A stretch of 64,000 nt of DNA from Hyaloperonospora brassicae. Lineage: Eukaryota > Oomycota > Peronosporomycetes > Peronosporales > Peronosporaceae. This document shows positions 44,176-57,595 of the stretch, piece by piece (within the stretch, counting starts at the first letter, position 1; each line of letters opens with the position of its first letter). Both the position numbers and the translations under genes were made by a program. The DNA is taken from assembly GCA_947650285.1 (NCBI GenBank), contig CANTFL010000471.1, forward strand, positions 1 through 64,000, given 5' to 3'. Under the pieces are notes generated by a model, which ran no database searches, was not told where the DNA came from, and worked only from the letters and a program-made list of their open reading frames with translations.

Positions 44176-47100
44176 TATCAGGAAACTGAGCTATAATGAA
44201 ACAGCTCAACATGTTTGATTCTACAATAGTATTCCAAATGAATGTAACTATCACCTTTGTCAGCAGCAATATCTGCATCGCCGTACCCCAACATATTGCA
44301 GAATATGTGTGTCATCTTCATTTTAATTATTGATCGATACAATGGTCTAATCTTCCTTGACGACATGCCAGTGCGCTGGACTGTGTAAGATAAGGTGATG
44401 CACTGCTTCCGACTATGGAGTTAACTTTTCAGATGTGTCAATTATGGCTCAAGGACTTGTAGGCTTTTGCATACTGGTACAAAAATTGAATCGATAGGTT
44501 CGCTTTCGATGCCACTACGAGACGATAATCAAGCGGCTTTTAAGCTGCTTGACGGTGAGAGGGCATCAGCAGATGTCATGTATACATTGATTTGCGCTTC
44601 AACTTTGTCGGTGTCTTACTTAGTGAGTATCCATTGAAACTCGAACATCGAGAGACTGTGGGAATGCTGCAGACATACTAACAAACGCATTGGCTGCATC
44701 GGGATTGAAGGAATCGCGCCAAGTGATTGGTTCTAGCTGTAACGATTGGAGTCGACGTGATAAAGCAGACGTCTAGCGCTTTGTAGGGATAGCGTTGACG
44801 AAGCGATGTTGTAAATGGCAAGCTTCAACGTAACGTACCAAAGAAGTGGAAATGTATCATTTCTGGTCATTGAATTTGCGTCAAACAACTGAGTTTCATT
44901 GTTTAATAGATTTCATCACGAGAATTCGATAGGTAGGTAGGGAGGGGATGATAATAGAACGAATATCACTCATCTTCTTCTATCTAATCGAGTGTCCTTT
45001 GATATTTACGCTATGTTTTGACTTTGTACACACGAGCTATCACAAGGTAATGATTCGTCCCACTTAGTTGTTCATGGACCAACTCTCCTGCTGTGAAAAC
45101 ATGGAGGAGACGAGGGTGGGTGGCCGTCCAATCGCTGGCTCTTCGACGCACAACATGCAAACATTCGCTTTACAGCTGCGCGTGTTCAGCGATACTTGAA
45201 CATAGTACTTGGCGCTTAAGAGCAATACTTTGTCGATTGAAGAGACAGATGCTCAGAACATTGATGGTATTGACGCTGGCTGCCGCGGAACAGCCGAATC
45301 CGAATCATTGGTTAAAGATTGCTGTGTTCTGAGCGCTCCTATTGCTCAATAAGCATATGGTCAACGGGGAATCCGCGGCGCGGCGACCGGTGATAATCTA
45401 TGAATGACGGGAATACTTGCGTTAGCATTTCAAGAAGCGTCCTGCAATAGTGGCGTGGACGTGAGCTAAAAAAGTGGGTTTCGGGTACGCGTTTTCGGTA
45501 TGCGCCGATGCGTTGAGGTCTACGTGGGAGAAGCGCGTTCACTGTTTGGGTTGATAAGCATCGTGTAAAATTTGGATATACATGAATTGACAAGGTACAA
45601 CGCGCAAATTTTGATTGGGTTTTGCAACTCGGCAGTCGATAAGGCGAAATTTCTTGGCACACTTGGGCTATTGCATAGTGTATTGAGCGCTCACCGATGT
45701 GAACTAGGTGGCACGCATACAAAATTCGCAACAGCGCCTTGCAGAACGACGTAGCTCGCACCAGATACAAGTATAAAGGAATGACTTTAAACGTCTTCCT
45801 GCTGTCGAGACGATATGTAGTACGGCTATTTGCAAGTTTCTGCCATGAATGAACGGAACAGCAGCTTTGTAATCCTAAAAATAACATTTGTAGCGCCACT
45901 CCATCAGTACGTGCTTCTCTTGCCACAAAATGACATGACGCTTTCGCGCGCGTATTTACAGGCAAGAGGGGTATAATATGAATCGATTTTGACTGCATGC
46001 AAGACGCAGCGGGGCAAAAGAGGCTGTACCGTGGCATGAAATTTACGGAAATTTGCCAATATTTGGCCCGATACTTTGCCCAACTGATAATGATCAGAAT
46101 TGGGGTCCTGACGTGCTGCTTGATAATTACGGGAGCAGGTGCATCCATACATCAATAAGTCGAGCTACGCCGCTGGAGACTAGAAATATATACGAGCACA
46201 TCGAGAGTATATAATTAACAGCCAATTTTGAGTCTGGAGAAGTCTGCAACAGAAATAATAAACGCAACCAATCAAGGGATACGCTTAACAATTCACCACA
46301 ACGAGTCGTACCGGAGGAGTCATGCAGGACCCATGACTTATTAAGCTGGGTGTCATCGTGTTGGGGCTAGCAAAAGCTGAAAGCGACAGAAGACTTATCC
46401 TGGTGAAGTAGGGGTACAGTGAACTGTAGCTTGAGTTTAAAAACGCTCGGACAGAGCAAAGCGTTGAATTATGGACATGGTAAGGGCGCGCAGTTAAGTG
46501 AGAAAAGTGTTGACAGGCTGTGTCGTCTAGTCGCAGCCTTGATGTGCGAAAAGGTGAAGGGCGAACCCGTTATGGCTTGATTCATTTGATACCTATACCT
46601 GTAAGTCACACAAGAAACGCTAGGAACAGGATGCTAAATGATCAATTGAGCAGTCTGCATTTTACCTTCTAGCACCGAGGTTATCAGAACCAGATCAATG
46701 GTGTCAACAAAGAAGCATGCGTAAATAAATTCAACGCGCATCAGACGACCTGATCGATTTTTCTAGAGTATGCCGGAGTCTATTGCGTTCTCATGTATGT
46801 TCACAACGGGAACAACGTTTCGCTGGGCTGAATATTCGCAGCATTGCTCTTTGGCGAAGCTCCGTTATGCAGCTCGAAAAAGCGCTTGGCAGTCTACAGC
46901 GTGATAGTAGACGCCATTAACAATTTTGGTACACGGCAATGATCCAATGCTGCTTACCAGATGCGGGTCATATATTACGTAGCATTGAGACAACTAGACC
47001 GTCAATGAGCAGGATGTGGAAAGACACAAGTCGTCGGAAGCTACTGTACGGCAGCAGCTTCTATATTACTGAACAGTCAAGTCGTGGAGCTTAAAGAATC

Positions 47101-49107
47101 CAGACTCCATCGTACATTGCACACAAAACAACACACCTGGAGACGCGTTATCTAAGTCGACAAATCGTACAACCACCGGACTCACACGAGGAATTGGTGT
47201 TGCTAAAACTCATAGCAGTACGTGTGGAAGTCTGGCTGGACCAGATGATATCAACTCGATTGCAGTGCCCAGACGACGATGAAACGAGACGCAAATAGCA
47301 GAAGCTTAGCCATAGCATCGCCATGTGTCACTGGCGTCCGGTAGCATTCACAGAGCCTCTACTGACACATAATGATTTATGCTGCTGTATCTCTGAGATA
47401 GAGACTAAGAATTACAGCAGTGTGATGTTTTGACTAGAGAATGTGACACCCTAAAGGACCAACCGATGTCAACCACCTAGAACCAGGTATTTTATACAGT
47501 ATTCACGTGTATTGCAGATATATCCGGTCCCGCTTAGTACGCCAGTTACTCTACAAAGCTAACGCCACCTTTTTTAGCTTCAGGACACCATCAGCACGCT
47601 GTTGATGCATGTCGTGCAAATGTAATGCCCATTACTGAGACTGAATATCGCAAATGATGAGTTGCGTAATCCAAGTGCTAAAGATGAACTATCTTCGGCA
47701 AAAGTACATCAGACTGCTTCACACGGCCACCAAAAATAACTAAAATGTAAAGCTCAGACAAGGAAATTTTCAGAACCAACAAGTATTTGACTTTAACAGC
47801 CGATCAAAACCCCTATCTTTGATGTAGATTTGTTGCGAAATGATCATACAAAGGAAAAACGAATGCTCTGTTGGGACTGAACTTAGTCGAGTTTAGTCCT
47901 GACAGAGCATTCATGATATCTAGTTATATAATTCCTCGAAGCTGATGAGGCATAGTACATCGGCATTTAGTCCAAGAGAATGCAGTCGTTGTCACATATA
48001 CAATGGCGCTTTGTTCAATCTTTTATGGATGCAGAAACAGGCATCAACTTCTCAGTGCCTCAGCTAGCGTTTCAGCATGCGTACGTCCACTCCAGAGAAT
48101 GCAGCTGAGGAAGTTTGGCATAACAGTGTAAATTAAATGTGAGTGAGCTCGTATAGAGCACTGATCGACCAAGAAAGTCGATTGTTTTTGATCTGTACGA
48201 CACCGCATGTACTGATATGAGCAAATGAAAGCGCAACCAGATATTTGATAGACACAAATACGATTACAGAGCAGATGCAGTGAATTTCAGGGATCATGCC
48301 ACGCTGCTATCGATACCATCAAGTGGTGATGAGAACACGGAGTCGTTGTGGCGATGACCAATGAGTTATGGTACGAGCTCAGAGAAACTACTGATAATCA
48401 TACCATAAATTTGTTGCGCACACAGGCTTGAGATTAGCGATTAGAAAAACTTGAGCTTATTTGACACATGACCATAAATTGTAATGAAAGAACTAATTCC
48501 TGATTAGCTGGAACAGCTTGTGGATGCGTGGATGCACCAGCTTGGAGTATGTATTCGAATAACGTTTGTGCCTACATAATACACGTAACTTGTCAAACAG
48601 ATCCATGTCTTTTTGATCAAGCTACTCATGCACAGAACACGGATCCATGTTTTGGTATCAACTGCTGCCGTGAATTCAGATTTCAGGAGCAGAAGATGAG
48701 TGGAAACCGCAATTTGTGGCAAGTTTTTCTGATGCGTAAGCTCTCCAAATTTTGTTATTTTTACAAGGTATACAGCAGCCTACTCAACACAAAGCCTTGC
48801 GGCGAATCGTCGAACAACTCACACGCAGAATCTCAATGTTGCGTTGCACAATACAACTTTAGCCACTAAGGGTGAAGGTGGACTGCACAAGCATTGCCTT
48901 GAACCGGTGAGAAGCAATAACAGTGGATGTGGAAGACCGTGGTGCATGAATTCAGATCTCGTATTCGTTGTACATTGCTCTAAGGAAGGCGCTACCCAGA
49001 GGCTCGCTCGGCATCTACCTTTGATTGATGTACCCCAAGTCTCTGTTCGCCTACAAAACGGTATCTTGTTAGTACAACCGCAAGTCGTCAGTTTTTCGCT
49101 CGTAGCT
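44176..49107. other. Long AT-rich decayed region, no supported gene
   Basis: Nearly 5 kb. A minus-strand frame of 269 codons at 45339-46148 has no hydrophobic, domain or repeat signature, and a neighbouring minus frame (46155-45904) looks slightly more natural. Both may be remnants of a mobile element. No RNA gene was seen. Confidence 0.45.
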
Positions 49108-49911
49108 TCATGCTTCATCGTCTTTTGTCTCAAACGGCCATGCGGCCGTAATCTTCGCTTTGAAATTCTGGTCATTCATCGGCGTGTTGGCTTCGCCAAA
49201 ATCTGTTTTGTTCAGAGCGAGGCGTGCACAGTCCGACAGTTGGTGCCACATGACGAGGTCCTGGTACTCCCCAGCATCCTCCGTAATGTTGAGGGCGTGA
49301 TTCAGTGGAAACGAGTGCTCGTACTTGATCATGACACTAGATCCATCGATGAAGTCCTCAGGGCAGGGTGCGTACTTGATGTAACCGCTGTGCCACGACG
49401 TGGAACAGCCCAAGATCTTCGGATTCCGACCAGCGGGGTTATCAATGAACAGCACGATGTTTTCCCAGTCATGCCGGTGACCCATTAGTGATATGGGCGA
49501 GTCCTTCGCGAAGTACCACGCGTACATGATAGCCCAGATGTCATCGACCCAGATAGCGCGCCCATAAACTTGTGACCCGTGCTTGGATCCTTGGCATCCA
49601 CTGTCCGGTTCACCAGAAGGTTTGAGACCACCGCTGGTCTCGCCAGCATCGTTTACGGCAGGGTACGGCTGGCAGCCCGTGTTGACAACGAGCCTGGGTT
49701 TAAACATGACTCCAGCCCTTTCGGTGACCGTGTTCGGCTCCGACTCAGGGTATGGCTCGACGTCTTCGTGTCCGATTACCGTAGGCTGCCACTCTCCGTC
49801 CAGTGGCTCTTGCTCGTGTTGCTGCGTATCGCCGCCTTGCGCATACGCCTCTTTCGCGTGGGCTGGGAAACCCGCGACGACCGCAGCGATGATAAGCGCG
49901 TCCAACTTCAT
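49108..49911 (-). CDS. Secreted NLP (NPP1-domain) protein, type 1, 267 aa
   Basis: Intact single-exon gene. Residues 1-19 form a signal peptide (MKLDALIIAAVVAGFPAHA). An acidic, low-complexity linker follows to about residue 62, then the NPP1 fold. The heptapeptide GHRHDWE, the hallmark of the family and part of its metal site, is at residues 144-150, preceded by the AIMYAWYF segment. Two cysteines at 80 and 106 fit the single disulphide of type 1 NLPs. I place the start at the ATG at 49911 because the upstream codons read through a GTG, not an ATG. NLPs are secreted to the apoplast. Some damage dicot membranes by binding sphingolipids and others, common in downy mildews, are not cytotoxic. 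The sequence alone does not tell which this is. The N-terminal linker is longer than usual. Confidence 0.93.
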   Translation of the reverse strand: MKLDALIIAAVVAGFPAHAKEAYAQGGDTQQHEQEPLDGEWQPTVIGHEDVEPYPESEPNTVTERAGVMFKPRLVVNTGCQPYPAVNDAGETSGGLKPSGEPDSGCQGSKHGSQVYGRAIWVDDIWAIMYAWYFAKDSPISLMGHRHDWENIVLFIDNPAGRNPKILGCSTSWHSGYIKYAPCPEDFIDGSSVMIKYEHSFPLNHALNITEDAGEYQDLVMWHQLSDCARLALNKTDFGEANTPMNDQNFKAKITAAWPFETKDDEA

Positions 49912-49961
49912 GGCGAGCACTGAATGCGGGCGGGACGGAATGTGGGTCGTGTCCTGCGTGG

Positions 49962-49977
49962 AAAATTGATGATTGAG
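49962..49977 (-). promoter_or_regulatory. Oomycete Inr/FPR core promoter of the NLP gene
   Basis: On the minus strand the site reads CTCAATCATCAATTTT, close to GCTCATTYYNCAWTTT, about 55 bases before the ATG at 49911. It supports the chosen start and suggests the gene is expressed. Confidence 0.6.
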
Positions 49978-50690
49978 GCACGCGCGGTTGCGGGCGAATT
50001 GACTTGTCCAGAGTTCAGTGTGCTAACTCTTTAGCGCTTTGTCCACAGACTGCAAGTTTCGTTCCTACGACTTGCTTGAATGCGTCTCTACGCCCAAGAG
50101 TTAAACCGTCACATTGTAGGGTATGTTTATGCTCTACGCGTTGTGACGATGCGGCGAAAGAGACCAACGGTCACTGCCATATGGTCCGTGCTGCATTGGT
50201 CATTGGATGCTGAGTGTGCGATTTTGACAGTCTAGCGGTAATTGTGCTGTCTGCGTAAATATGGTCTCTTCTGGCAGGGACGACACAACGTGCGAGAAGG
50301 TAGGAAACGGAAGAGAAAAAGGATGGCACTACCATTTCTAGGGCGTTTGTAGGTTTGCTTGCCTGTACAGCCAGTGAAGTGTTGGTCGAACGACCTGGTA
50401 CGTTCCCCTTCGGCTAGGACCAACACATCCCTTCCCGGCCGTGGCCATCGTGCCACGCGTCGGGGTTTCTGCCGGATACCTGGGTGCCAGCCAGTCCAAA
50501 TAGCCCCAGCAAATCGTTGTTGGGGGTTCTCGCTTTGTCGAGAGGTCTCACTCGCTCGTTTAGGGTTTCCGGGTGGTACCAGCCAAGCTGGTGCGACCGT
50601 GGGTTGGTGGAGGGAAATTTGTAACGTCTGTTTGCTGGGCCGGTCGGTTCTTACCCAAAGCACCGGGAAGTACCCCTGAGGAGTGATCAT
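49978..50690. other. GC-rich block of unknown origin
   Basis: From about 50340 to 50690 the sequence is clearly richer in GC than its surroundings, with many C/G runs and inverted TGGTACCAGCCA-type motifs. Open frames on both strands here reflect composition. It could be part of a repeat, but no second copy was found in the window. Confidence 0.4.
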
Positions 50691-51263
50691 TTAACAGGGT
50701 CGTCGTGAGAGGGCATGCATTGAAGAATAGCCCTCGCAAAAAAGCCACTGCTTGCCACCTCGGAGATACGGAGTGTGTATACAGACGCCTGTAAAATCCA
50801 TGGCGTGCCCTTTATGTCCACAGAAGCTACTAGGATTGACGAAGCGGTAGGTTGGTCCCGAGTGATCAAGCGACACGCGAAAACCGAGTGAGTGCATGCG
50901 ATTCAGCACGACCCACATATACAATCTTGCACTATTGTAAGCAGGTATCACTTGCCGTACGACTTCATTTTGGTGGAATTTGAGACAGAAGCTGACATTC
51001 GCATAAAAGCGTGTCCGGACGCTGGCGTGGAAGAACATATCTCTGTGCCAAGAGCGGGGAGGGCTGACACTGCTGTTGAATCCATGGCCATGGTCGCATA
51101 TCATACCGGCGAGCGCATTGGCAAGGACGTGGCTTTCTGGCTGGATTTCCGGGAAGTTCAAGCGCTGTGGATCAACATACAGATAGTAAGCTTGATGAAG
51201 CTCGTTGTAGATGTTCGGCGGTTCGTCGGCGTCGAAATGCGGTGATGGTATGACCAAGTGCAA
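50691..51263 (-). pseudogene. Unrecognised coding-like frame, about 190 codons
   Basis: A long minus-strand frame with natural composition (HFDADEPPNIYNELHQAYYLYVDP... CGHKGHAMDFTGVCIHTPYLRGG) but no ATG at its beginning. The open part starts after a stop at 51315. A second coding-like minus frame lies upstream (51670-51275), so an indel may separate two halves of one former gene. It has several cysteines and histidines but no family I recognise. It lies 780 bp upstream of the NLP gene on the same strand. Confidence 0.4.
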
Positions 51264-51314
51264 GCCCGATGTGCCTAATGATAAATAAATTGACCTCGCG
51301 CGTTTTGATTCACC

Positions 51315-54300
51315 TCATCGCTATGAGATGATCGCCTTCGAGCCCTTCTAGTTGACATTATAGCTATACGATGGCTAGCTATGTAGACGTTGGATTCAGA
51401 TTCTTGCTCATCGATAGCGCATGTATTGTTGAAGCTGCCGGTATTGATGCCGGTGTCGACGCTATAATGCAACAAAGACCACGGCGTCCGTTGGCTGCGA
51501 CTTCGATGCGCGATTTGAGGATAGAAACACCACGGTTTCGTATTGCGATACCATGCTGTACAATGTGTGTGCCCTGGTGAAGTATCAACAATTGGTACAA
51601 AATTTAGTGGTTTGACCGGCATTTCTGCGTGGAACTCACCTAGCCAGGCATATAACAGGACGGCTTTCATTCGTGTGTTTAAGATTACTGTAGCACTAGA
51701 ACCGTTTTAAAAACAATCTTCTTCTGGAAGCAAGTTAGCCTTCTTTGCTACCCAATGATGAACGGCTCGCGCTGACCTGATCCATCTACGTTGTTTTTAG
51801 AGCGATGTCCGCACATTTTTTATATTTAGTTACCTTCACTGAAGCCGAGCGATTGGATGGTCTGACTGGAGGAAGCAGAAGCGTCCAGCTTATGATGATA
51901 TCAGCGATCGATGGCCATTTAAGCTTCGTCGGAGCTATAACGCTGCGCAGTTGTTTTTTATGCGCTTTTACATATCCCTTAATGGTTGGCGCTCACCGCT
52001 TGAAGCCATGGCGGTTCTGAAATGCGTGGAGGCAGTCATTTGATAATCGTATCTGGTTGGCTTGGACACGGATCAGCGTCGCAAGCCGCGTATCAATCGC
52101 ATCGACTGAACCAGTACTTAGCATCACACGGCTTCCCCATTTCATGACCTGGCTGACAAGATTTTCATTGACAGCTGTAACGACAAGCGACCGTGTTTGA
52201 TCGCACTCGTCGTCAATTTAATTTAATTTTAAAAATACTTATTACGCTGACTCAAGATCCCATGTACTGTATCCTGGCTGGTGCCTGACAAAGTTGCAAT
52301 CTAACATCGTTCTTGTCGCAAGTTGCAGATTCCTTGAACGTATTCACTTAAATCGCTTAGGCAGATCTGCCACTTCTGATCGAACGTCAGTTTTACAAGT
52401 TGCGTCTGGCCGTGACGGCATAGTAGTGGTTATTGAAGGTTTCGTGTTGATGGGCTTGTGACCTAGGGCGGATGGAAAGGTGGTCTACCACGAAGTAATG
52501 ATCTGTGTAGTGCGCAGGAAGTATAAGATACTGAATAGCTTTGGTATCCTGTCAATTTGATAATCTATGATCGACTATGCGTGTTCTATCAGCATGTATG
52601 GCAAAATGTTAAATTGGTCTGTGGTGAAATAATTAGTATAAGAAAAGAATGAGCTGGTGACGTACTTTATATACACATTGACGCATGATTTGGACCGTTC
52701 AGCCATTCCCACATGTTGACTAACATACATCTTATTTTCATTATTGGTTCGTAGCTTTGCGATTGCTACCGTCGGCAATTGTAAATCGAGAAGAACGTCT
52801 GCGTTGATGGTTAAACGTATCCTGATCGTGTCATCTATATTTGTCTGTACCATCACGTAGTAAGTTTCATTTTTAAACATAACATGATCAAACATAGCAA
52901 TTAATGTAGAAGTAGTCTATGGCTGTGTCAAGGTTTGAATGGGAAAAAGACAAGGCAGTGCAAACGGGTCGCTTAACAATTTTATGCGTATTGTATATGA
53001 ATCGTGACATAAGGTGACATTGGATACCAAAACAATTAATCATGGATGGAAAAGAATGTTACCGGATATCTGACAGATGCTTGTCGGTGCTTTTTTGTAT
53101 GATCGTGTATATCTTGCAAAAGAGTCGACGGAAAAAAGTCGTGCCCAGAACGTGGGTTCTCCGAGCACCAACACCGAAATATTATGAGCAATTTCTGCAA
53201 CAACAATCACTAGAATATAGGCTGATTGACGACGGATGCGTGCCATCGGCTACAACAAAGGCCCTCATGCTCACAAATAATTTATACCAGTTCAGTTGAC
53301 GTAGTACTCAATGTATGTTGACAATTCCAAGTCGAATATACCTCTGAGTTGGCGTCGGCGTAGTATTTCTGTTTGTGCAGTTTTTTGTGATGAAAAAGCC
53401 GATTTTCAAAAAAAGTTTTAATGTATTTACCATGCAAGTCTACCTTTTCATACATCATCATATTGGCGATGGAAAAAACATCACAGCAAGAAGCTGTGCA
53501 TCAATTTTGTTTTGTTAGATTATGTGTATGTTACTGGAAATTAGCTGTGTTCTATGTAGATAAACTAAAATACCCGATCGCACCGATGTGATCAGTTTCG
53601 TATTCGACCCGTGATTTGTGCTCGACCACATAACAGAGAGAAATATAATGTAGTAATAGTGGAAAACTATCTTAAGAATGCTATTTTATGGTATCGAAAA
53701 TCATATTTAGGCGTCGAGCTACTTGAACGATGTACTAAATATGCATACGCATTACTTTGCATCATATACGAACAAACAGCACCTTGGACATGTTCATACC
53801 CACTCACACGATCGTTTTCTCTTTTATTAAAGTGGCCAAAGGTATGAAGCAATGTATTGATCCATGTGCAATTCATTGCACCAACCATTGACTTTATTTC
53901 ACTCTCAGCCAGGACGTTCCCAATTGTCACTCACTATTTCTCTATTTCGCGCTATCTAAGTTGAAGCTTTACAAATTTCTATTGCAGCTTATCGTGATCG
54001 GGCTCCTCCACATGTTAGCACCCGCAGTTTTTCTGTACAAATGGAACATCACAAACAAACGTAATAGATTCATACTTAATCAATGCGGCTTCTATTAAAA
54101 TGTCGTATACGAACGTCAAGAAATGTTGATGGATAACTTGTGACATGGACTTTCTCAACCATAGCTAAATTATCCTTTCCTTATCGTAGAAATTCATGAG
54201 CGATTGTAAGCTAACAATTCTTGTTGTCGCTACACGAGTATCGTTCAATTTGTTTCCACAACTGAATTCATTCAGTGTGATGTTTTTCTCTCTTGAGCAG

Positions 54301-56059
54301 ATTGCAACGATGAAGCATGCTCTAAAGCACTGGCTAATCTTACGTACTCTGCAGCAGCTGTCTAACTGTTTTCTTGGCAAAATAAACATGAAAGAAAGAC
54401 CATTTGTCATATATAATGGTACCAACCCACTTCGATGACACATCACACTGTTTGTCCAAAGATTTTTATCAGAAAGAAGACCGAGTTTCATAACACGATC
54501 GGTTTGCACACCATGTTCAACATGGTCAAAGTGATTATATTCAGCGCATTGATCCATTTTGTATCGATTTCTCACGTTTTCCTTCCAAAGCCATGCCAAC
54601 GGAGTGCTGTTCAAGTACGATAAAAAGGCTAACGACTCTTTAGAGATGTTCTCTTGTGTATGCGATATGGTGGTACATTTTACGAACACCTTCGATAAAA
54701 ATGTAAGTAAACAAGTTATAACACTTTTCAAGCAAAAGTTTTGACGTTTTTACAAAATTCTCCTGCGTAGATCCATTGTTTCATTCCAAAATTGCGAGTA
54801 AGATATATGTATTACAACATAGTGCGTTACGTCCATGAAAAATGTCAGCCACTAGCAAATACTATTTGCGGCCCCGACTAACAAAAGGGGTGCGTTCTGT
54901 TAGTTTCGAAGGCACGCTAAATGCTTTTTACAAAATTTTGCTTCTCCGACTACATTTGCAATTCACGATTTAATGCTTGACATTTTGACTTTGCATATTC
55001 ACTTTTGGCGTGCGGACACGACAATACTTGTTATTTGTCGTCTCCAAGCAAATCAATATTTATCTTTCTATAGTCTGCAAACAAACTTCATGTAGGCGGT
55101 ATAGAGCTGCTAGCCTTAAGCTCCATTCGGAACATAACGAAAGGCACCGACACACAGAGATAAATATGCTATCACAGGCTGCAGAATATGCTGCATCCAT
55201 TTCAACGTTGCTCACATACTGGGTCATGGAAGGATGTTTGTGTATAGAAGGAAGCGAGTATAAACTTTTGGCGTACCGAGAGGTGTTTAAACACGCAAAA
55301 TAGTTAGTGATGAAACAATCATGTAGTGTGCAGAATGCTTCGCTATGCTGTCCGTAACTCAAATCAACGCAAAAAGAAGCTGAAATATCTACTGAACTTG
55401 ATTTGAGCTCAATTTGATAGCGTATACAACAACTTAGCACCCTGTCCTCAAAGAACCTGCTACATTGACGTTACTTGTCGTCGCTTTCTACTGCAAAAAT
55501 TGCATGTGCCGAATTGCAAGTAGCACGATAGGCTAATAAATTGTAGAGAGAGTGGGGTTTCGTCATACTGGTAGCCACATATTGTTCAAAAAGCGATAGA
55601 CGAAATTAAGCCATCTTTCAATCTAGTGATTGGATCGATTGACCGTTCAATTATTACTTAGATTAATCCAGGCAAATGTACAAATACGTCGTGTTGCTAC
55701 ATTGTTAATATTCGAGTTTTCCTGCGATCACACACGAAGACGGTAGTTGCGTCGTATAAATTATATTGTCAGGGGACAGGGTACTCGCGTGTCAATATGT
55801 TTTGTAGTGAAGCAAGCTCAGTGCTGAATGGATACAAAACTCAATTGATACCGTTCGGCCACCGAAATTGCCATTTCCTTGGATTTCTGCTACATTTTTG
55901 TGTGATTAACGCGATGCTAACATATATTGATAATGGATAGCTTGTGTTGTAATCTACGCATAGGAACACTCGAACGCAATTTGATTTATTATTCACCGGC
56001 ATTTAAGTTTTTAATCTTGTGGTTTATTTTGAAACCTCAATACGGCTTGATAGTTTTCC
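51315..56059. other. AT-rich spacer up to the right arm, no supported gene
   Basis: About 4.7 kb with small frames only. Frames at 53042-53299 (plus) and 54165-54731 (minus, no ATG) have no recognisable feature. Confidence 0.45.
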
Positions 56060-56543
56060 CTCCCCTTCTGTTCGTAGAAGCAACTACAGTATCACCTAGG
56101 GGCAACATTAGGCGGCAGTTGACAACCCGGCTGTGCATTGACTGCTAACGCGATTATACTTGTCCGCACATCCACAAAGAAAATGACAGACGCGCGCAAC
56201 GACTTATAACGAAACGTTGTGAGGTAAACGTCGTTGGTTGCAAATGTCGTACCGAGTAAAGTGTTTAGTAGACAAAAGCGTTTATTCTTCTTACCAGCGC
56301 TGATGCCATTGTATTGTACGGCTCATCAAAAACAGTGAAACTACCAGCCTTTTTCACGCGATACATGAGACGGTTTTATACGTAGGCGCCATACGTTAGT
56401 ACGATACTTGAAAAGAAAGCAGTCAAGCGACATACTTGAAGCCGGGTCTGATTAGTCGTGAGTTTACAAACTATTGCTTTACGGACTTTCGGGTAAAATG
56501 ATGGCATCTCTCCTATCCTCCAATCCCAGCACTACTTTTAAGA

Positions 56544-56750
56544 ATGCACTTATCTCGCACAGCAGTTTACGTGCATGAGGGTTCAATTGCACGTGTATAC
56601 GCTGGAACTTCACCTTTGTCTCCAAAAGCCGAGCTTGCCTTGTTGCAACTGAAAACTCAGCCCCATCAGGCCATCAAAGATGCTGACAAGGGAATAGAGG
56701 GACTTGATGCAGGTGAACTACCAATGCCATCCTGGCAACGCCGGACCTGA
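56544..56750 (+). CDS. Right-arm copy of the 68-codon frame
   Basis: Intact ATG frame, two residues different from the left-arm copy at 9246-9452. See that entry. Coding status is not established. Confidence 0.22.
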   Translation: MHLSRTAVYVHEGSIARVYAGTSPLSPKAELALLQLKTQPHQAIKDADKGIEGLDAGELPMPSWQRRT

Positions 56751-57595
56751 CCGAATGGTTTGTTTGGATCTGAAAAGCTCCTTTCTTTATTGTTAGGTCT
56801 TCCTTGATATCGAAAGCAGCTCTGATCTTGTAAGTCGTGGCTAACTCTCTGGAGATAGTAATGCGAAAGCTTGATACCCTGTCGTTCATCTACAGACGTC
56901 CGAAGTTATTGAAAACGACAAATAAGTTCAACGCAGTCGTAGACAGCAGATGGTAGGTGCATACAAATGTGATCTGCCGTGTCAAGCCCTTGTCAGACGG
57001 ATGAGTTTCCAAAAGTACGATTGGAATTGTCGAAAGTGGTACCAAAGGAGCGGAGAATTGTTGCCGGATGCCAAACGCCGTCGTTCATCTTATTGCATTC
57101 GTCGAATCTGATCAAAACATCAAAATATAGCAATGGTAGGAGGTGACTAAATACTACAGCATATTAATTTTGCGAATAATTACTGCAGCTTTTAGTCAAC
57201 ACGCAATCGTCTGAACACACCAAAAACCTGCGTACACCTCTTTAGAGCAATGAGTGATCACTCATTAACTTCCCCACGTGAATCGACTTTAGTCTGCTAC
57301 ACTCTGCCAGCTGCGTGCACTTGCAGCGACTGACTGTATTCGTGGAAAGATGGTCCTGTCAAAATAATTGAAGTTCTACCTCTCTAGCAAGTAGGCTGGT
57401 GGCAACACAGGTCGGATGTAAGAGGTCCGAAAGATGAGGACGTGAATTCGGTCGTCATTATCTAGTCACGCGCCCGTTCGTACAAAAGGCGCGAAGACTC
57501 AACGCAAGAACGCAAAGTACCGTAAGACATGATGCACACACAGCGTGAGGCAAGTCTCGTTTATTACCCCAACAGTGTGGTGGGGAAAAAACAAT

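Noticed and set aside
45339..46148. 269-codon minus-strand frame
   Set aside because: No domain, signal peptide or membrane segment. Composition is rich in S, R, C and Y as in a shadow frame, and another minus frame over the same bases looks more natural.
54165..54731. 188-codon minus-strand frame
   Set aside because: It opens with TTG rather than ATG, lies in AT-rich DNA and has no recognisable feature.
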